A stretch of DNA of 64,000 nt from Mixophyes australis. Its lineage: Eukaryota; Chordata; Amphibia; Anura; Limnodynastidae. Under the pieces are notes generated by a model that ran no database searches, was not told the origin of the DNA, and saw only the letters and a program-made list of their open reading frames with translations. Numbering within the stretch: the first letter of the stretch is position 1; each line of letters opens with the position of its first letter. Of this stretch, positions 47,510-60,500 are shown piece by piece. The translations under genes and the position numbers were made by a program. The DNA lies in the NCBI GenBank assembly GCA_036250195.1, contig JAVHZZ010000001.1:374958707-375022706 (forward strand), written 5' to 3'.

Positions 47510-49635
47510 CTAGAGCAGGTACCCAGGGGGTTTCTTCCTCATCGTCTGCCGGAACCTCCCAATCATTGAGCACCTCTGCTGTTGCTCTTGACTCCTCTTC
47601 AGAGGCTGGCAACATCCACCACTCATCAGCTGCACTCTCCAGAGTACCTTTTTCTCTCTCAGATAATTCTTCAGCAGTTACCTCCTCCAGTGTATCTATT
47701 CTGTCTATCTTCTTAGGCACCACCGGGTTGGCTTCTTTACATGTCCACACATACAGTGAGTCACAGTGGCAGGTTTTCACAGGTCTACCTACTTCTTCAG
47801 AGACCACATCATCCTCAGACTTCGACGAATTGTCAACTGTATCCGACATCTTCCATCCCCATATCTCTGCTTCCTGCACATGCAGGTATCCTTGCCGAAT
47901 ATCTTGTTCAGATGGGACGATCACCTATGATCCAGTCCAGCAGGCTCTGTCAATCATTCTCTCCATATTCCAGGGCATCGGGAGACCACACTTCTAAGAC
48001 TCCTTTCACCTTTAGACCGTCGTGTGTGAAGTGTCCTGGCAGCTGACACTTCCAACAAAACACTTGTTTCAGCTCCCACTGCTCGGCACATCTGTCCTCC
48101 TTCTCCTTTTCTTGCCACTGTAATGTTCTCTGCAGGCATGTGTACACCTCCTTCATCGTTATCACTAGGTTGGGTCCCTTGTACTTCAAGATGATCCCCG
48201 GGTTGATGAATGTGACTCTACCGACTATGCTAAATGTAAAAGGTCCTGGAAGACAACAGGCAAAGGTCTTACCTATTCACCATGCAGACACTGACGAATC
48301 CAGAGAAGCGCTTCACGTGGGGGTTTATCAATTATCCTTGCAGTCTTGTCCAATTGTCCTTGTAGGGATTCCTCACTGTCTTACCATATCCAGGTCCACC
48401 TTGTGCTCAATTAACTTCTCTATTGGCCTAGAGACCGAAAATGTGCCAACTGGCCTTGTGTCCAACAGTGCTGTTAGTGGGCAAAGTAAACAGTATGTAA
48501 ACCATACTTAACTGCTCCATGCAGGAACTGGATCTTCTCCCCACTGCTTCCACTTCTTCCAGCTGTCGGCACTTCTACTCATGTTCAATACTTTACTTGA
48601 TTGAAGAGGCTGTGTCCTCTTCTGTGTGCCCCAGACTCTTCCGCTTGTTTGAAGTGGGTCCTTCTCCATTTTTGGCATTTTTCTGCTTCTTCTTTTGTCA
48701 GAAAATTCAAATGGCCAACTGTGAAACTCAACTGACTGGCAGTTCTGGCCATTGATTGGCTAACAGTGAATCTGTTCAAATTCTCTGTCACTAAAGTAAG
48801 AAGTTCAGAGAGTCCAGACTTACTTGTGCTGGATTGGTCATTTGGTAACTAGAATGCACTTTTTTCTTCGACTGCTGGTTGGCTCTAGTGCTGTCCTCTT
48901 GGGCACAGCTTCAGGGTCACACTGGGGACACTCTTCTACATTTCTTTCTTCTTTTTTCTGTTTTGGTCTTCACAATTAACTTCTTCTTTTCGATGGCAGA
49001 GTCCAATGTTTGATTACTGGCATGTCAGTACTGCATCTGCTGCAAGCTATTAGATAGTGCACTCTTATACAGGATCCAATAGAGGTGGTCAGCTTTCTCA
49101 CCAACAGCAGTTACCAAGGGGTTTCCTACACAGCTGCTGGAGCCTCCCAATCAATTGTCACCTCTGCTGTGGCTCTTGGCTCCTATACAGAGGTGACATC
49201 CACCACTTACCAGCTGCAATATCCATAGTACCTTCTTCTCTCTCAGGTACCTCATCTCCAGAATTCTCCTCTATGGTACCTAATGCGTCCATCCATCCAT
49301 CCATCCAGCATATCCCAGAGGAGAGTATTCACAGGTCTACCCTCCTCCTTAGGGACCACCTTCTCCACGGACATAGACAAGACATCTGCTGTATCCAACA
49401 TCTTCATCCCCCACTCTGCTTTCCTTCCCGGGAATCTTGTCCAGATAGGTTAATTACCTGTGATCCACTGTCCAGCAACCTCTGCATAGCATTTCCTCCA
49501 ACATCCAGAGCAGTGGGAGAGCACTCTTCAAGGACGTCCTCCATCAGACAGTTGCATGTAAGTGTGCTAGCTGAACACTTCCAACACTGCACTTCTTCTG
49601 GCTTCTGTTGTCGGGTACTTATATATTTTTACTCT
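47510..49635 (-). pseudogene. Decayed gag-protease remnant, internally duplicated (unit B)
   Basis: This is the counterpart of 14270-16390. The CWKCQLPGHFTHDG knuckle relic lies at 47950-48189, the acidic segment at 47505-47924, and the LLDSGSQVINL protease motif at 49404-49592. It carries the same stops and the same 1.57-kb internal duplication. Differences from unit A are few. Confidence 0.6.
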
Positions 49636-50192
49636 TTCCCTTGCTGCTGCAATATTCTTTGGAGACATGTGTTCATTTCCAACTGTGCCTGTCATTTAAG
49701 TACAAGAGAAATCTCTCAGCTGCACGCAATTAAAATGATTTGTTTGGGTTTCTGCAGCTTTCCCTCATGGAGTTAACTTTACTGAAAGTGTTGCAGCCAA
49801 TAGTAGCACAGGGGAGGGGCCACTTCCCTGCTATAGCTCCTAACACTAGGAGTGGCTTTTGTGTTCCAATCGTGCTGCTGACGAGAGGATTTGCATCCAA
49901 ACGAAGGCTTAGTATACTGTAGAACTTTCACACTTTAAAACCCCCCTTTTTTCCACAGCTATCATCCTCTCCAAAATCTAGAATCCCCACCTTGCCCCAT
50001 CTGATTAGCACCACCTTTCCCGTTATTTCAATCCCCAAATTTGCCTGTCAAGGGTCCCTAGTATCCTTGTCCCAGTTAACAGTCATACATCGTAGCTCAC
50101 TCACCTTTCACACACACACATATCCCTCCCGACCCCCCCCCTTTCTTTTTTATTACCCAAAACCTGCCCCATTGTCTTTCCTACCCACAACC

Positions 50193-52061
50193 ATGCCCCG
50201 ACCTAAAAGGACCAGGTCTACCCCCACAAGACACTCACAGCTGATCCCCCTGCCACTCGGCTGCACTCCCTTGGCACTGGAGGGCGCCAAGCCATCCGGG
50301 GCCTCCAGCCGGAGAGCGGCCGCATCCACCACCGGAATGGCGGCCGTCTCTTTTGATGGAGCGCTTGGGTGCGCATCCCGCCGCAGTCGGGGATCACGTG
50401 ACCTGGGCGCAGGGACACTGGATGCAGCGCCTGCACCCGGACAGACACAGAGATCCCATGCTCCGGAGCGGGCAGCTAGGCCACCCCAATCAGTCCTTAC
50501 AGGGAGAGTCAACAGGTCTGTGCGGGATAGGGTATCTCCTTCGGCACACAAGCTAATATGGGGGGTAGCAGTGGACAGGGCGACAGGTATGCCCTTCCAT
50601 CCACAAGACAGGGGATTAGGCCCTGTAATTTACAATGTAATTCCTCCATCTCTGGTCCCCGCCATGTTACAGACAGATTGGGGTGTAGCCAGGGATAGGT
50701 TCAGCACAAGAGAGGCTCAGGCACATCAGTCTGGACCGCCGCTTACTGACTGCAGCGGGGCTTCCTCATCCACCCGCCTTTTTGAACCCAGGGGCCTCGC
50801 TAGGTGGGCAGAGGGACACGTTCAATTGCTAGAGTTTAGGGGCAACCATCCACAGTCAACGTCCCCTATGCTGTTTTCAATTGAAGAAGCCTATGAGGCC
50901 CATGCTCCGAGGGACACAGTGGCATCCAGCGCACCTAGGGTAGCCACATCAGCATCAGGAAATAACTTTGCTGGCAGCCAGCCCCTAGGGGCAAATGTCG
51001 TTCCAGCCCTCCCCCTGTCAACCACATCTCCGTGCAAAGACCAAGGAGATCTATGGCCTTTTCCCCCCGCGGCATTAAGGCAAGCGGGTGGGTCCTCCAA
51101 CGCTTGTTGGTCCCTACCCTACCCCTCACCAGTATCTCCCATCCCTGCCATCATCAATAATATCTGGACAGCTCCGTACTCATCACCCTCGGGGCATTAT
51201 GCCCAGTACTATCCTCGCCCGTCATTTTCCCCTGGGGGTTTCTACACCATCCCGGATGCACAGGGCCAGAATGCGCAGCCATGGGCTACACAGCCACCCC
51301 CTCCCGGGTTTTTGCAGTTTATGGTTTCACCTAATCAACCAACCCATTCCGCACCTAGAGAAACTACAGCACTCACTACGGATAATAACAATAACTCTCA
51401 TCCAGTTGTACAGGAGTAGCTTCAGGCCAAGGAGACATAGGCTCTCGTTCCGGAGTAATTGCACACGGCAACTCAAGGTCAACCCGGCATTTCTCACCCT
51501 TCAACTGCTGAGGAAGTTCCGCTTGCGGAGACGGGGACTACAACTGATACCGCCGGTGAGAATGAGAACATGGCAGCTTACACTCATAGCCCACCCATGT
51601 CTACAACTAGCGATGACTCCTCATCATACCACACGCATTTCAAAGGGGGCAACTATAGCAAAGGGGTTCCAGGCCAGCAAGCAGTTAAACCCACAACAGG
51701 TGCCCTTATGGTTAGTTGTGAAAACACAGCGTTGTTAGCAGGAATTCGTCCCAGGATTAGGGATAAAATTAAGAAGGGTTTCTCTGTTGACTTATTCGAG
51801 ATAACAAATTCAGCGCAAAAGGATCTAGCAGCAGCGGGGGTGAAGGGAGGCATGGGTACGGACGCGTATAAATCTTTCCCAAATTGGCTAAGCGGTTATT
51901 GCGCGTTCGCAGCATGCTATTTAGAGACTAGGCCATCGGCTTACGTGGAGGTGTGCAAATACTTGCATCTCATAATTTTTGTATACGAGCGGCCAGGAAC
52001 ATGGCGGGCGTACGACGAGCAATTCCGGGAAAAAGTCAGTGGGTGGTCACTTAATGGATGA
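50193..52061 (+). pseudogene. Ngaro gag, copy B (longer form, in-frame stop)
   Basis: It starts MPRPKRTRS and is open for 408 codons to a TAG at 51417-51419. The same frame then continues through NMAAYTHSPPMS and LETRPSAYVEVCKYLH to a stop at 52061. The first part is rich in Pro, Ser and Gln with no domain I recognise. The region 50541-51475 is absent from copy A. Confidence 0.7.
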
Positions 52062-52159
52062 AACTTAATTGAGCAAATATGCATCCTGAACAAGGGGGGC
52101 AAGCCACTCTGTTTCTGTCAGCGGGGAGACGTAGCGCTCCCCATTTATATAAGAACAGG

Positions 52160-53230
52160 TGCTTTGCATTCAATAATGCGGCTTGCGGGAGAGGCAAAGC
52201 TTGTAGATAAAGGCACACCTGTTCTTACTGTCGTGGCAACCACCCCGCCGAGAATTAGACAAAAAATAGTAACGGAGCCGGCTGAGGTTGCGGGAAAACA
52301 GGAGGTGACATGTAAAGCCCACTCCCCTATAAACCTCCAAGTTCTTAGCACGTGGCTTCGTCTTTACCCTAAAACTGAGGAGGCTTCGTTTCTGTTACAT
52401 GGCTTCAGAGACGGTTTCAAACTGCTCATTAAGGGTAAGATATCCACCAGTTTAGTTAATAACCTGAAATCATCTCTCCTCTACAAACATATTTTAGCTG
52501 ACAAAGTCCGTCAGGAGGTTAGCCTGGGGCGCATGCTAGGCCCTTTCACTGACCCTCCCATAGCTGGCCTTATTATTTTTATTATTATTATTTCCCTTGT
52601 TGGAATAGTGTCAAAGAAAAGCGTCGGGAGGTTTAGGCTAATTCAACATCTATCCCACCCCCCAGGTAGCTCCGCAAACTATGCCATTGATCCCTCTATT
52701 AGCACGGTAACATATCAATTTTTTGACGAAGCACTGTGACTCATCAGAGGTCTAGGGCTAGGCGCATTAATGGCCAAATTAGATATTGAATCCGCTTTTT
52801 AGATTGCTCCCGCTTCATCCGTCATCTTTTAAATACATGGGCTTCCGCATGCCAGATGGGTTCTACATAGATAGGTGCCTTCCCATGGGTTGTTTGGTCT
52901 TGTGTGCCTTCTTTGAGGCATTTAGCTCCTTCCTGCATTGATGCATACAAGCAGGAACGGGCAACCTTGGGATAGCACACTGCCTAGATGACTTTCTTAT
53001 ATTGGGTCCCCAGCAGTGAACTTTCTTAGGGTGCTGGTTCTTCGTTGCCTGGATCACGACATAACATTTTGAGGCCGCCACGTTCCCGGAGTGGACAATA
53101 AAATAGCTGATGCCCTCTCACGAGGTAAATGGCGGATCTTTAGAGCCCTCACCCGCCATGCGCAGCGAGTAGGTATAACCTGTCCTAATTATGTTTGGCA
53201 GATGGTAGATCCGGCATAAGGACTCTCGCA
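52160..53230 (+). pseudogene. Ngaro RT-RNase H, copy B (RT core and RNase H deleted)
   Basis: LGRMLGPFTDPPI, SKKSVGRFRLIQHLS and LMAKLDIESAF are visible, as is the start of the LDDFLI motif. Then about 690 bases corresponding to 18883-19571 are absent, removing most of the RT palm/thumb and RNase H. The IADALSR linker remains near 53105. Confidence 0.8.
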
Positions 53231-54080
53231 GTGATATCCTTGGCCCCATCCACTAAGAAAACATAGCTTTCGGCGTGGAATCGTTGGGTATGTTTCCAAG
53301 CAAGGGGCCATCTAGCTCCTTCCAATTTAGCAGACGCTATGTTCAAATTCATGTGGGATCGATATAGAGAGGGCACATCTAAAGCGTAGATGGTTTCTAC
53401 TTTAGCAGGAATCTCCTTCATGGCCAAATTGCAAGGTGTCCCCGACCCCACAAAGGTTTTCCTCATAAGTAAAGCGTTAAAAGGGTGGGCGAAACTACAT
53501 CCAGTTTTAGCAGATAGTAGTAGATCAATTCTTGGCTCCTTGTTAGTACGATTGGTGGGGGCTTTGTCTGTGATTGCGAACGACACTTATGAGGAGTTAC
53601 TGTTTAGCGCAGCATTTTCCATGGCATATCACGGGGCCTTCAGGGTTAGTGAGCTAGTGGTGCATTCCAACAGACACCTAGGCTCAGCTTTGCCATCAAG
53701 CAGGTTATGTGTTTACCCACTACCATTCAATGTAAGATATCAAGTTCCAAGACAGATCAAATGGGAAGAGGTCAGTGGGTATTTTTATCGGCCCAACAGG
53801 ACACGAGTATTTGCCCAGTCACTCTCTGTCTTAGATTTGCCCATTCCCGCCCCCAAATCCCTGTATGCTTAGTGCATAATGATGGTTCTCCACTCACCAA
53901 GTTTCAGTTTAACGCCCTTTGAAGAGAGGTTTAGTTAATTTAGGTTTAAACCCTGCGGATTATGGAACGTATTCATTTAGGATAGGGGCAGCTACTGCTG
54001 CTGCTATGGGTGGTGCTACAACCCCCGAAATTCAGTCGCTAGGATGGTGGAATCAGACTCTTACAAGAAATATATAAGGC
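53231..54080 (+). pseudogene. Ngaro tyrosine recombinase, copy B
   Basis: AYHGAFRVSELV (box I Arg) is kept, and box II reads SFRIGAATAAAMGG with the Arg that copy A has lost. The frame is broken between these boxes and before the Tyr motif. It is less damaged at the catalytic residues than copy A. Confidence 0.78.
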
Positions 54081-54352
54081 CAGATAATTAATATCCTTCT
54101 ACCGTTTGTCTTCTCTATTGCGGCGACCCAAGGCTCCTCCGCCTGCTGTTTTTAACGGAGGCACGAAGGACTTTTTTCCCATTTTTCTCCTTGGACCAAG
54201 GCCTGCTTAAGGGCCCCGAGGTTTTATGGGTTTTCACCTTCGTTTGGGTCAAAGCTCTTTCTATCCTACTTTCTGCTTTTGCTTACTATTTGTTACAAAT
54301 GTTCTATTTTGGTTAGTAAACCAGTTTTATTTGATGTGTTTTTGTCCTAGGA

Positions 54353-54937
54353 ATGTCCTTTAAACGGATTTGAATTTGGGTAATGGGGCACTCCTATGTG
54401 TTTTGAGTGGCCAAGCACTCTATGGCCTCCAACAGGTCATTTGTTAATACCCCCATAAACATAAGATGAATTGGTAAGAGGGGAATGAAATGGCAGGCAC
54501 TTATACCTTTATTAGGCCAGGAGATTGCTAGGCATGGTATACCTGACATCTTAGTCATCCATTTGGGGTGCAACGATTTGGGTTTGTGCACATCTTTGGC
54601 CTTCATTATCCAAATAAGGGAAAGTTTGGAAGAAATCACCACGCAATGGCATGGAATTCATATATGTTGGTCAGACATAATACCGCGTCCGTGCTGGAGG
54701 TCTGATACCCCCTCTTTTGTCATGGCCCACATTGTCAGGAAATGTAACAAAGGCATCGGACGAATTTTAAGGGTTTTAGGGGGATCTGTTATAGAACATC
54801 CTTTGCTTTTTTCTAAGGCAGCCCACCTTTTCAGAGTAGAAGGGGTTCACCTGTCAAACGATGGGGTTTGGATATTCCTGGATCAGATATTCTGGAACCT
54901 TAGGTCGGATGTTAGGAAGCTTGGTGGCGGGCCGTGA
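54353..54937 (+). pseudogene. SGNH hydrolase frame of the Ngaro element, copy B
   Basis: MGHSY, HLGCNDL and EGVHLSNDG are present. It shares the TGA before IGKRGMKWQAL with copy A and has one extra TGA just after MSFKRI. From 54485 to 54937 it is fully open. Confidence 0.78.
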
Positions 54938-55340
54938 ACCCCTATGGTTCGCAGCATGTTTATTTGGTAGGAGAGCTGCTCAGCCAGCAACCAGAGAGCA
55001 TATGGTGCTTGTTACCTGTTTATTAAGCCATACTCCTTTCCAAGTCACCAGACTCTTGGACCTCTGCGAGGAGGATCTATTGGCCTGCTCAGCGGTCGCA
55101 GGCCATCGTCGAGTCATGAAAGCTAGTAGACCCCCTAGTACATCTTAGCACCGGCCAATAGCTAAGGTATAACCTGGTTTGGTGATTAGGCGTGTAACCT
55201 TTTTCCACCTTTATTGGTTTTGCTAGTGTGGACTGCCCTGCTCTCGCCGCCACCTTAAGTTTTTCGTATTTAGCCCTTCTTCAATAAACTCCTCTTTTTT
55301 CTAACCTTAATCAGTTGTCGTGTGGTTATTGGTTTATTAT

Positions 55341-57333
55341 TATGGTTTAAGTTAAGTGTGTAAAGGGGTGGTTGTAGGAACTTCAACTATATGCATTTTA
55401 AGAGAATGGCCTCAAAGGAGATGACATACAGGTACACATTTTTTTTTAAGGAAAAGCACAATCAAAGCAGGTAATAATATTAATAAATATAAAACTTCTA
55501 CACATGTAGATGTGAATTAGGTATAAAACAAAATGAGTCAATTTAAGAATCCTCTTACTAAGATTGAAATAATGAATCACTAATGAAAATAAAAATGTCC
55601 CCTTTACTAAAACGTGAGGTTAGCCTGATAAAAACTGACATTGCACTTTATTGCAGACTTACCACTCTCCATTTCCAATCTCAAGCTCTCACCTCAGGTC
55701 TCTATCATGCAGTTGGATCTCAGGATTACACCTAGACAACCGCCATGATGCATTGGAATGGGTGTAATTAACAGTCATACTACTTAATTATTGTTTAAAA
55801 ATAAAAAAGATTCCTATTAAAATTTTAATGCATAACTATGCAAAGAGGAGTATGACATTATAGTTGTAATTCATGATAAATTGGATTATAATGTTCAAAC
55901 CCAGCATCACAATGAGAATATATATTTGAAGGTAGAAAAAAAATGCAGAAAGCACACTTGGCCCCACAAATAGTGCAAGTCCTGCCTCGGGCCCAGCAGA
56001 CAAGGGGACCTGAGGAAGGACTCCTGTAAAAGAAAAAAAAACACCTTATCATTTGAGGTCACCTGACCGTTCAGGTCAGGTGGCGATCCGGCTCCCTCAC
56101 TGGTCCCCTCTTCCGTGCTGCATGTCAGCCATGGGAGACCCAGGTCTCTCATGGCTGCTAATGCTTGGGAAAGACTTGCCTTTAAAAGCTGTGTGCAGAT
56201 AATGAGGAAAATACCTTTATATACAAGAGGATGATTCAGAAGACCAGTGACAGATAAGCCATACTTGTATTTTATTCTGATAAGCGGAATACAAATAAGT
56301 GTTTCACAAACACGGTTCCTTGTGTGAAATATTCCACTTGTGTGGTGTTCTATAATAAGGTGGCTAGTAGACCTTATTTTTGGTCTGTTTATATATACCT
56401 ATACATCACTGGGTGTACAAGTGAGTCTAACAAAAATATTACACTATTACTGGTTTCCATTGCTTTTCATTTATGTGGTGAGATCCAGAGATACATTCTG
56501 AGAACCAGATGGACTGACAACATGTTATGAGAGCTGACAAGCTTCTATCTGGTGCGCATACCACTTCTCTAAGATATATTTCTGTATCTTTACAATACTA
56601 CACCATGAGGCGCCTTGCTTTCTTATTTTTGTATAGAGATATATAGATATACAAGTTAACCCGTGCATGATACTCATGCATTCTAGTCAAATCAAGCTAC
56701 TTAAGGTTTTAAAAAGGTTCTTGTCATGCATTTGGGCCTAGCCCAGGCCTCCTCAGGGGAAGAGCGTTACTTCCCGACGCAAGCGCCCTTTTTTAACGTG
56801 GTTTTGTCCACATGTCACCACCTCATCATTTTTCTCCATCACCTCATCCTTCATCTTTATCGCCACATCTATCCAGATGTCTATCCAGACACAGGGATCT
56901 CTCTCAGCGGTCCTGAGTATCACACTCCTCCCGCTCTGTCACCCCCGGCAACCACCAACCACTCCCAACTGTCACCCCCGGCATCCACCAACCACTCCCA
57001 ACTGTCACCCCCGGCAACCACCAACCACTCCCAACTGTCACCCCCGGCAACCACCAACCACTCCCAACTGTCACTTCTCCTTCAAGAAATATACATATAT
57101 TTTTTTAAAATCTTTATAAACACTTTTAACAATTAACAAATTAAATTAACAAATTAAAAACATCTTAGTATACCAAATTTCAGCCCTATCTGAGTTTTTT
57201 TTTTCCACACACACTAAGAATTTAGTAGGTCAGTGTATAACTCCGCCCAGCAGGTGGCGCTGCAGCTTGGTTTTTGTTTTGTTTTTCACACACACACACA
57301 CACAGACTAACACACGCCACTAGGCTTTTATAT

Positions 57334-57373
<40 letters not shown>

Positions 57374-57642
57374 TATATATGGGCCCCGGTGCACTGCTTT
57401 GCCCGGAGGCCTAAAATGTTGTTAAAATGTCCCTGGACTGACTTTTTTAAGGGGTGGGGTCACCTTTAAAGGTCATAGCAATACAGCGGCTTCTGCCCCT
57501 AGCAATGGATGTACTGCAGGTTTCTATAGAATTATAGTCAGTATCTAATGTGTTTTTTTGCCAATACAAATGTGATTCAGGTCTCAATAATTAATTGAAA
57601 AATAAATTTCTTCCCAGGCAATGGCCTGGAATACAGTAAGAA
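55341..57642. repeat. Diverged second gene unit, intron-1-like region (unit B)
   Basis: Aligns with 21906-23510, with visibly more differences than the gene region shows. It contains no coding sequence and carries the insertion at 56645-57335. Confidence 0.75.
56645..57335. mobile_element. Unclassified insertion beside a TA microsatellite, unit B only
   Basis: Unit A lacks the stretch from about ACAAGTTAACCCGTGCATG to CCACTAGGCTTTTATA. Near the 3' side are a (CA)n run (57284-57303) and a tail merging with the TA repeat, as in some RTE-like LINE tails. A 33-base minisatellite (about 56938-57072, four units around CACCCCCGGCAACCACC) lies inside. No end repeats resolved. Confidence 0.55.
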
Positions 57643-57644
57643 AT

Positions 57645-57890
57645 TTTCCATGTTCTCTCTCCCCCCCCCCCTGCAGCCATGTTCTCTCTTCCTCACCCCC
57701 CTGCAGCCATGTTCTCTCTTCCCCCCCCCTGCAGCCATGTTCTCTCTCCCCCCCTGCAGCGATGTTCTCTCTTCCTCACCCCCCTGCAGCCATGTTCTCT
57801 CTTCCCCCCCCTGCAGCCATGTTCTCTCTCCCCCCCTGCAACCATGTTCTCTTCTCCCCCCCCCCCCGCAGCCATGTTCAGTTCCCCCTC
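57645..57890. repeat. Minisatellite, CTGCAGCCATGTTCTCTCTT units
   Basis: About nine units of 25-33 bases, each a C run followed by CTGCAGCCATGTTCTCT. It begins exactly where unit B loses colinearity with unit A. Small open frames here are spurious. Confidence 0.92.
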
Positions 57891-59440
57891 CAGTTACGGT
57901 CCCTGTCCCTTCTGCACCATTTTCCCTATCACCCGAAAGGATATAAAATATTAAAAGTAAAAGAAAACACTTACCTTATAAACCTGCTGTAATGGACTTT
58001 CCGCCCTGAACGAATGAACCGCACATTGGGAGGTTTTTTTGCACGGCTGCGCATGACGTCACGTCGCGTGGCCGCACAAAACTTAAAGTGGCAGGACCCG
58101 ACCGCGCCAGGAGCCGGACCGGCCCACGCAGCTGTAATGCCCCCTGTGGGGAAAGACAGGGACAGACGCAACACAAAAGAACTCACCTTGAAAACGATGG
58201 TCACCTCCAGTCCGCTTCCGATTTCCCAGCTGCGATCCAATCCCAGCCGATCCGCAGCCGCAGTCACCTCCAATCACGTCCCTCTAAGATAGAGACAGAG
58301 ATTACGGCCGTGCCTACCAGGTAAGGGCTGTCCGAGACTACGGCAAAGAACAAGGGCACAGTCAGTCCAAGCTCCTTGCCGCCTCCTCACTTTGTTCTTG
58401 CCAAGACGCGGGGGACTACAGACACTGAAGGCCAAGACTAATCCGAGGACTAATCCCGCCTCAAGTACCTCACACACCTGCCGGTGAGGGCCTAACCGAA
58501 AGGGGGAATCGAGCGTGATACTCACCGGGACACTCCCACTTCCGATCCGGTTCTCCTGCACCTTCCCGACTCCTGCGGATGACAAGAACACACAGCCTCC
58601 CTCTACGCTCTCCGTGAGACTAAGATGGCACCCACAAAACTGGACTGACTACAACAGCGACCCGACCCTAACAACGTTCTAATGGTCGGCAACGCAACTA
58701 AGTCAAACCACTATGACTAACTAGGTGTGGTGCACTAACGGAACTGCTCACTTACACGCTACGGGGAACACCAGCCGGTGTTCACAGCCTAAACCGGAGG
58801 GCGGTTCCTAACCCCCTCACCCAGGTCGTACCAAGAAGCTGCCTTCTTGCTATGGGGTCACCCACGGACCCTAAGGACCGGTTCTTTAAGCCCGGCTGAG
58901 GCTCAGTAGAACAGCACACTAACCCGCGGGCCGACTGCCGCACGGAACAGCCGATCGAACTGAACCGCCCGACTGCCTGTACTCGGGTATCTCACACGTG
59001 TCCCTACGTCGGGAACCACAGGTCCACCTGCACGGAACCGGCCTTGAGGACCCTTGATCAGAACCACGGCCGCCCCTGGAACTGCCTCAAGGTGTGCTGC
59101 ACTGCCACCAACTCACTCAGCCACCCCCTCTGGGTACCAGTGTGACCCCGGGGACCTAAGGGACAGGAAAACTACGTGTGTTCTCCCCTGACTATGTGTA
59201 TGCTGGTAACTACACTTGTCCCCACAGCACGGGTTAGCACAAGAAAACCACAGGAACAAGAGCCTACCTTTAATGGGGGCCTGACGTCTTGCCCCTGGAC
59301 ACAGTTATGTAGCACACCCCAAAATACCGTAATGTAAACTACACTCGCCACACAGACAGAATAAATACAGTATACAGTACTTTGCATGCTACTTACCCGA
59401 GCACACCGCTGTTAGCCAACCAGCAGGTTGCTACAGCACC
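57891..59440. other. GC-rich block without recognised genes
   Basis: CpG-rich sequence absent from unit A. No convincing reading frame. The minus strand has several consensus 5' splice-donor sequences (for example near 57968, 58182, 58525 and 59390). It may be transposon-derived internal sequence. Confidence 0.4.
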
Positions 59441-60020
59441 ACAGGAGCCTCCGCTCTACTGTACCTCCTAACCACGTGTGCTCACCTCACACAGGACCGC
59501 GCCTACTCTCACAAGGCTCTCACGCCTCTACCACACACCACCAGGGCCTTATGCCCTACACACCATGGGTCTCTACCCAGCTACACACAGAGCCTTCTGC
59601 TCTGTTTCCTGGGCCTCAGCCCCCTCTCTACCTCAGGGCTCTGAGCCCACTCACTAGGGCCTTATGCCCTACTACCTAGGGGTCCTAGCCCCTGCCTGAG
59701 GCCTGTGGCCTCCCTAACTAACTGAGGGCCTTGTGCCCTTAATAGCCTACAGGCTACCAGCCTCTAACCAGGCCCTTTGGCCTTCCTATGGCCTCTAAGC
59801 CACTAACTACCTAAGGGCCTTGTGCCCTTGTACCTGGGCTCTCACGCCCCTGTCTAGCTAATAGGGGCTTGTCCCCTTTTATATCAATACAATGGCCTAC
59901 TGGCCCACTAACTTTATCAGGGCCTAGTGCCCAGGTCCCTGGGCCTTGTGCCCCTACTTCACGGTGCCACGGGCCTTGTGCCCGACTGTGCCCACGGGCC
60001 TAGTGCCCGAATTAACGCTG
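59441..60020. repeat. Degenerate array of GGGCCTTGTGCCC-type mini-hairpins
   Basis: The motif GGGCC(T)(T/A)(G/A)TGCCC or close variants recurs about fifteen times at irregular 20-45-base spacing. Each copy can form a GGGC/GCCC stem with a five-base loop. No coding potential. Confidence 0.75.
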
Positions 60021-60027
60021 AGTATAC

Positions 60028-60320
60028 TTACCTGCTCTGCGCAGGATACTCAACTTGCCACGCCGTCTTCTGCTTCTTTCTCCGGGTCTTCCAGACCCTC
60101 CAGCCGGCGGCGCCTCTTCTCCTCTTCGGCGCTGTTGAGGGCTGCTTGGCGGGGGCGCTCTCAGCCCTTACAAGGGCTCCCCGTCGACGATCTCCGCTTG
60201 ATTGGAGTCTTCGGGCGGCAGGGTAGCTCACGGCCCTTACAAGGGCCCCCTGCCGCCGCTGCCGCTGGTCTTGTTGCTGGACGTCTTGAAGAGACGTCCT
60301 CTTTCTTCTCCGCCGACGGA
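60028..60320 (-). other. Putative first exon with strong splice donor (minus strand)
   Basis: Downstream of the minus-strand promoter-like module, sequence runs GC-rich to GCAGAGCAG|GTAAGTATAC, an excellent donor at about 60031. A basic open frame crosses the exon but has no recognised domain, and no good ATG lies between the predicted start and the donor. The exon is inferred. Confidence 0.35.
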
Positions 60321-60341
60321 CTTCTGGCAAAATGGCGCCAC

Positions 60342-60500
60342 CCGGCGACTTATATAGTCGCCGGCGTGACGTCATTAGCCGGCGCGAGCGCTGATTGGCT
60401 CGCGTCGGGGCCAATCTTTTGAATGGCCGGGCGCGAGCCGCGATTGGCTCGCGCATCCGGCCGCTGATTGGCCAGCGGGGAAAAATGAGCCCTGATTGGC
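60342..60500 (-). promoter_or_regulatory. Promoter-like module: CCAAT boxes, CRE and TATA in a palindrome
   Basis: On the minus strand, in order of transcription: four CCAATC boxes (near 60494, 60466, 60442, 60393), a perfect CRE TGACGTCA (60367-60374), then TATATAAG (60356-60349). The TATA box sits at the centre of a perfect 9-base-arm palindrome (60342-60364, CCGGCGACT/AGTCGCCGG). A fifth CCAAT lies in the other orientation at 60411. The region is CpG-dense. The layout fits a strong polymerase II promoter, perhaps an LTR. Confidence 0.55.

Larger units (their letters stand above)
50000..55340 (+). mobile_element. Ngaro/DIRS-type retrotransposon, copy B
   Basis: It has the same order as copy A. 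It keeps the longer gag (50193-52061) but has lost about 690 bases of RT-RNase H: sequence jumps at about 53012 from the equivalent of 18882 to that of 19572. Several stops are shared with copy A, so the element was already dying before the duplication. The 5' boundary is approximate. Confidence 0.8.

Noticed and set aside
57621..57992. Pro/Ser/Cys-rich frames of about 90-120 residues
   Set aside because: Translations of the CTGCAGCCATG minisatellite in different frames.
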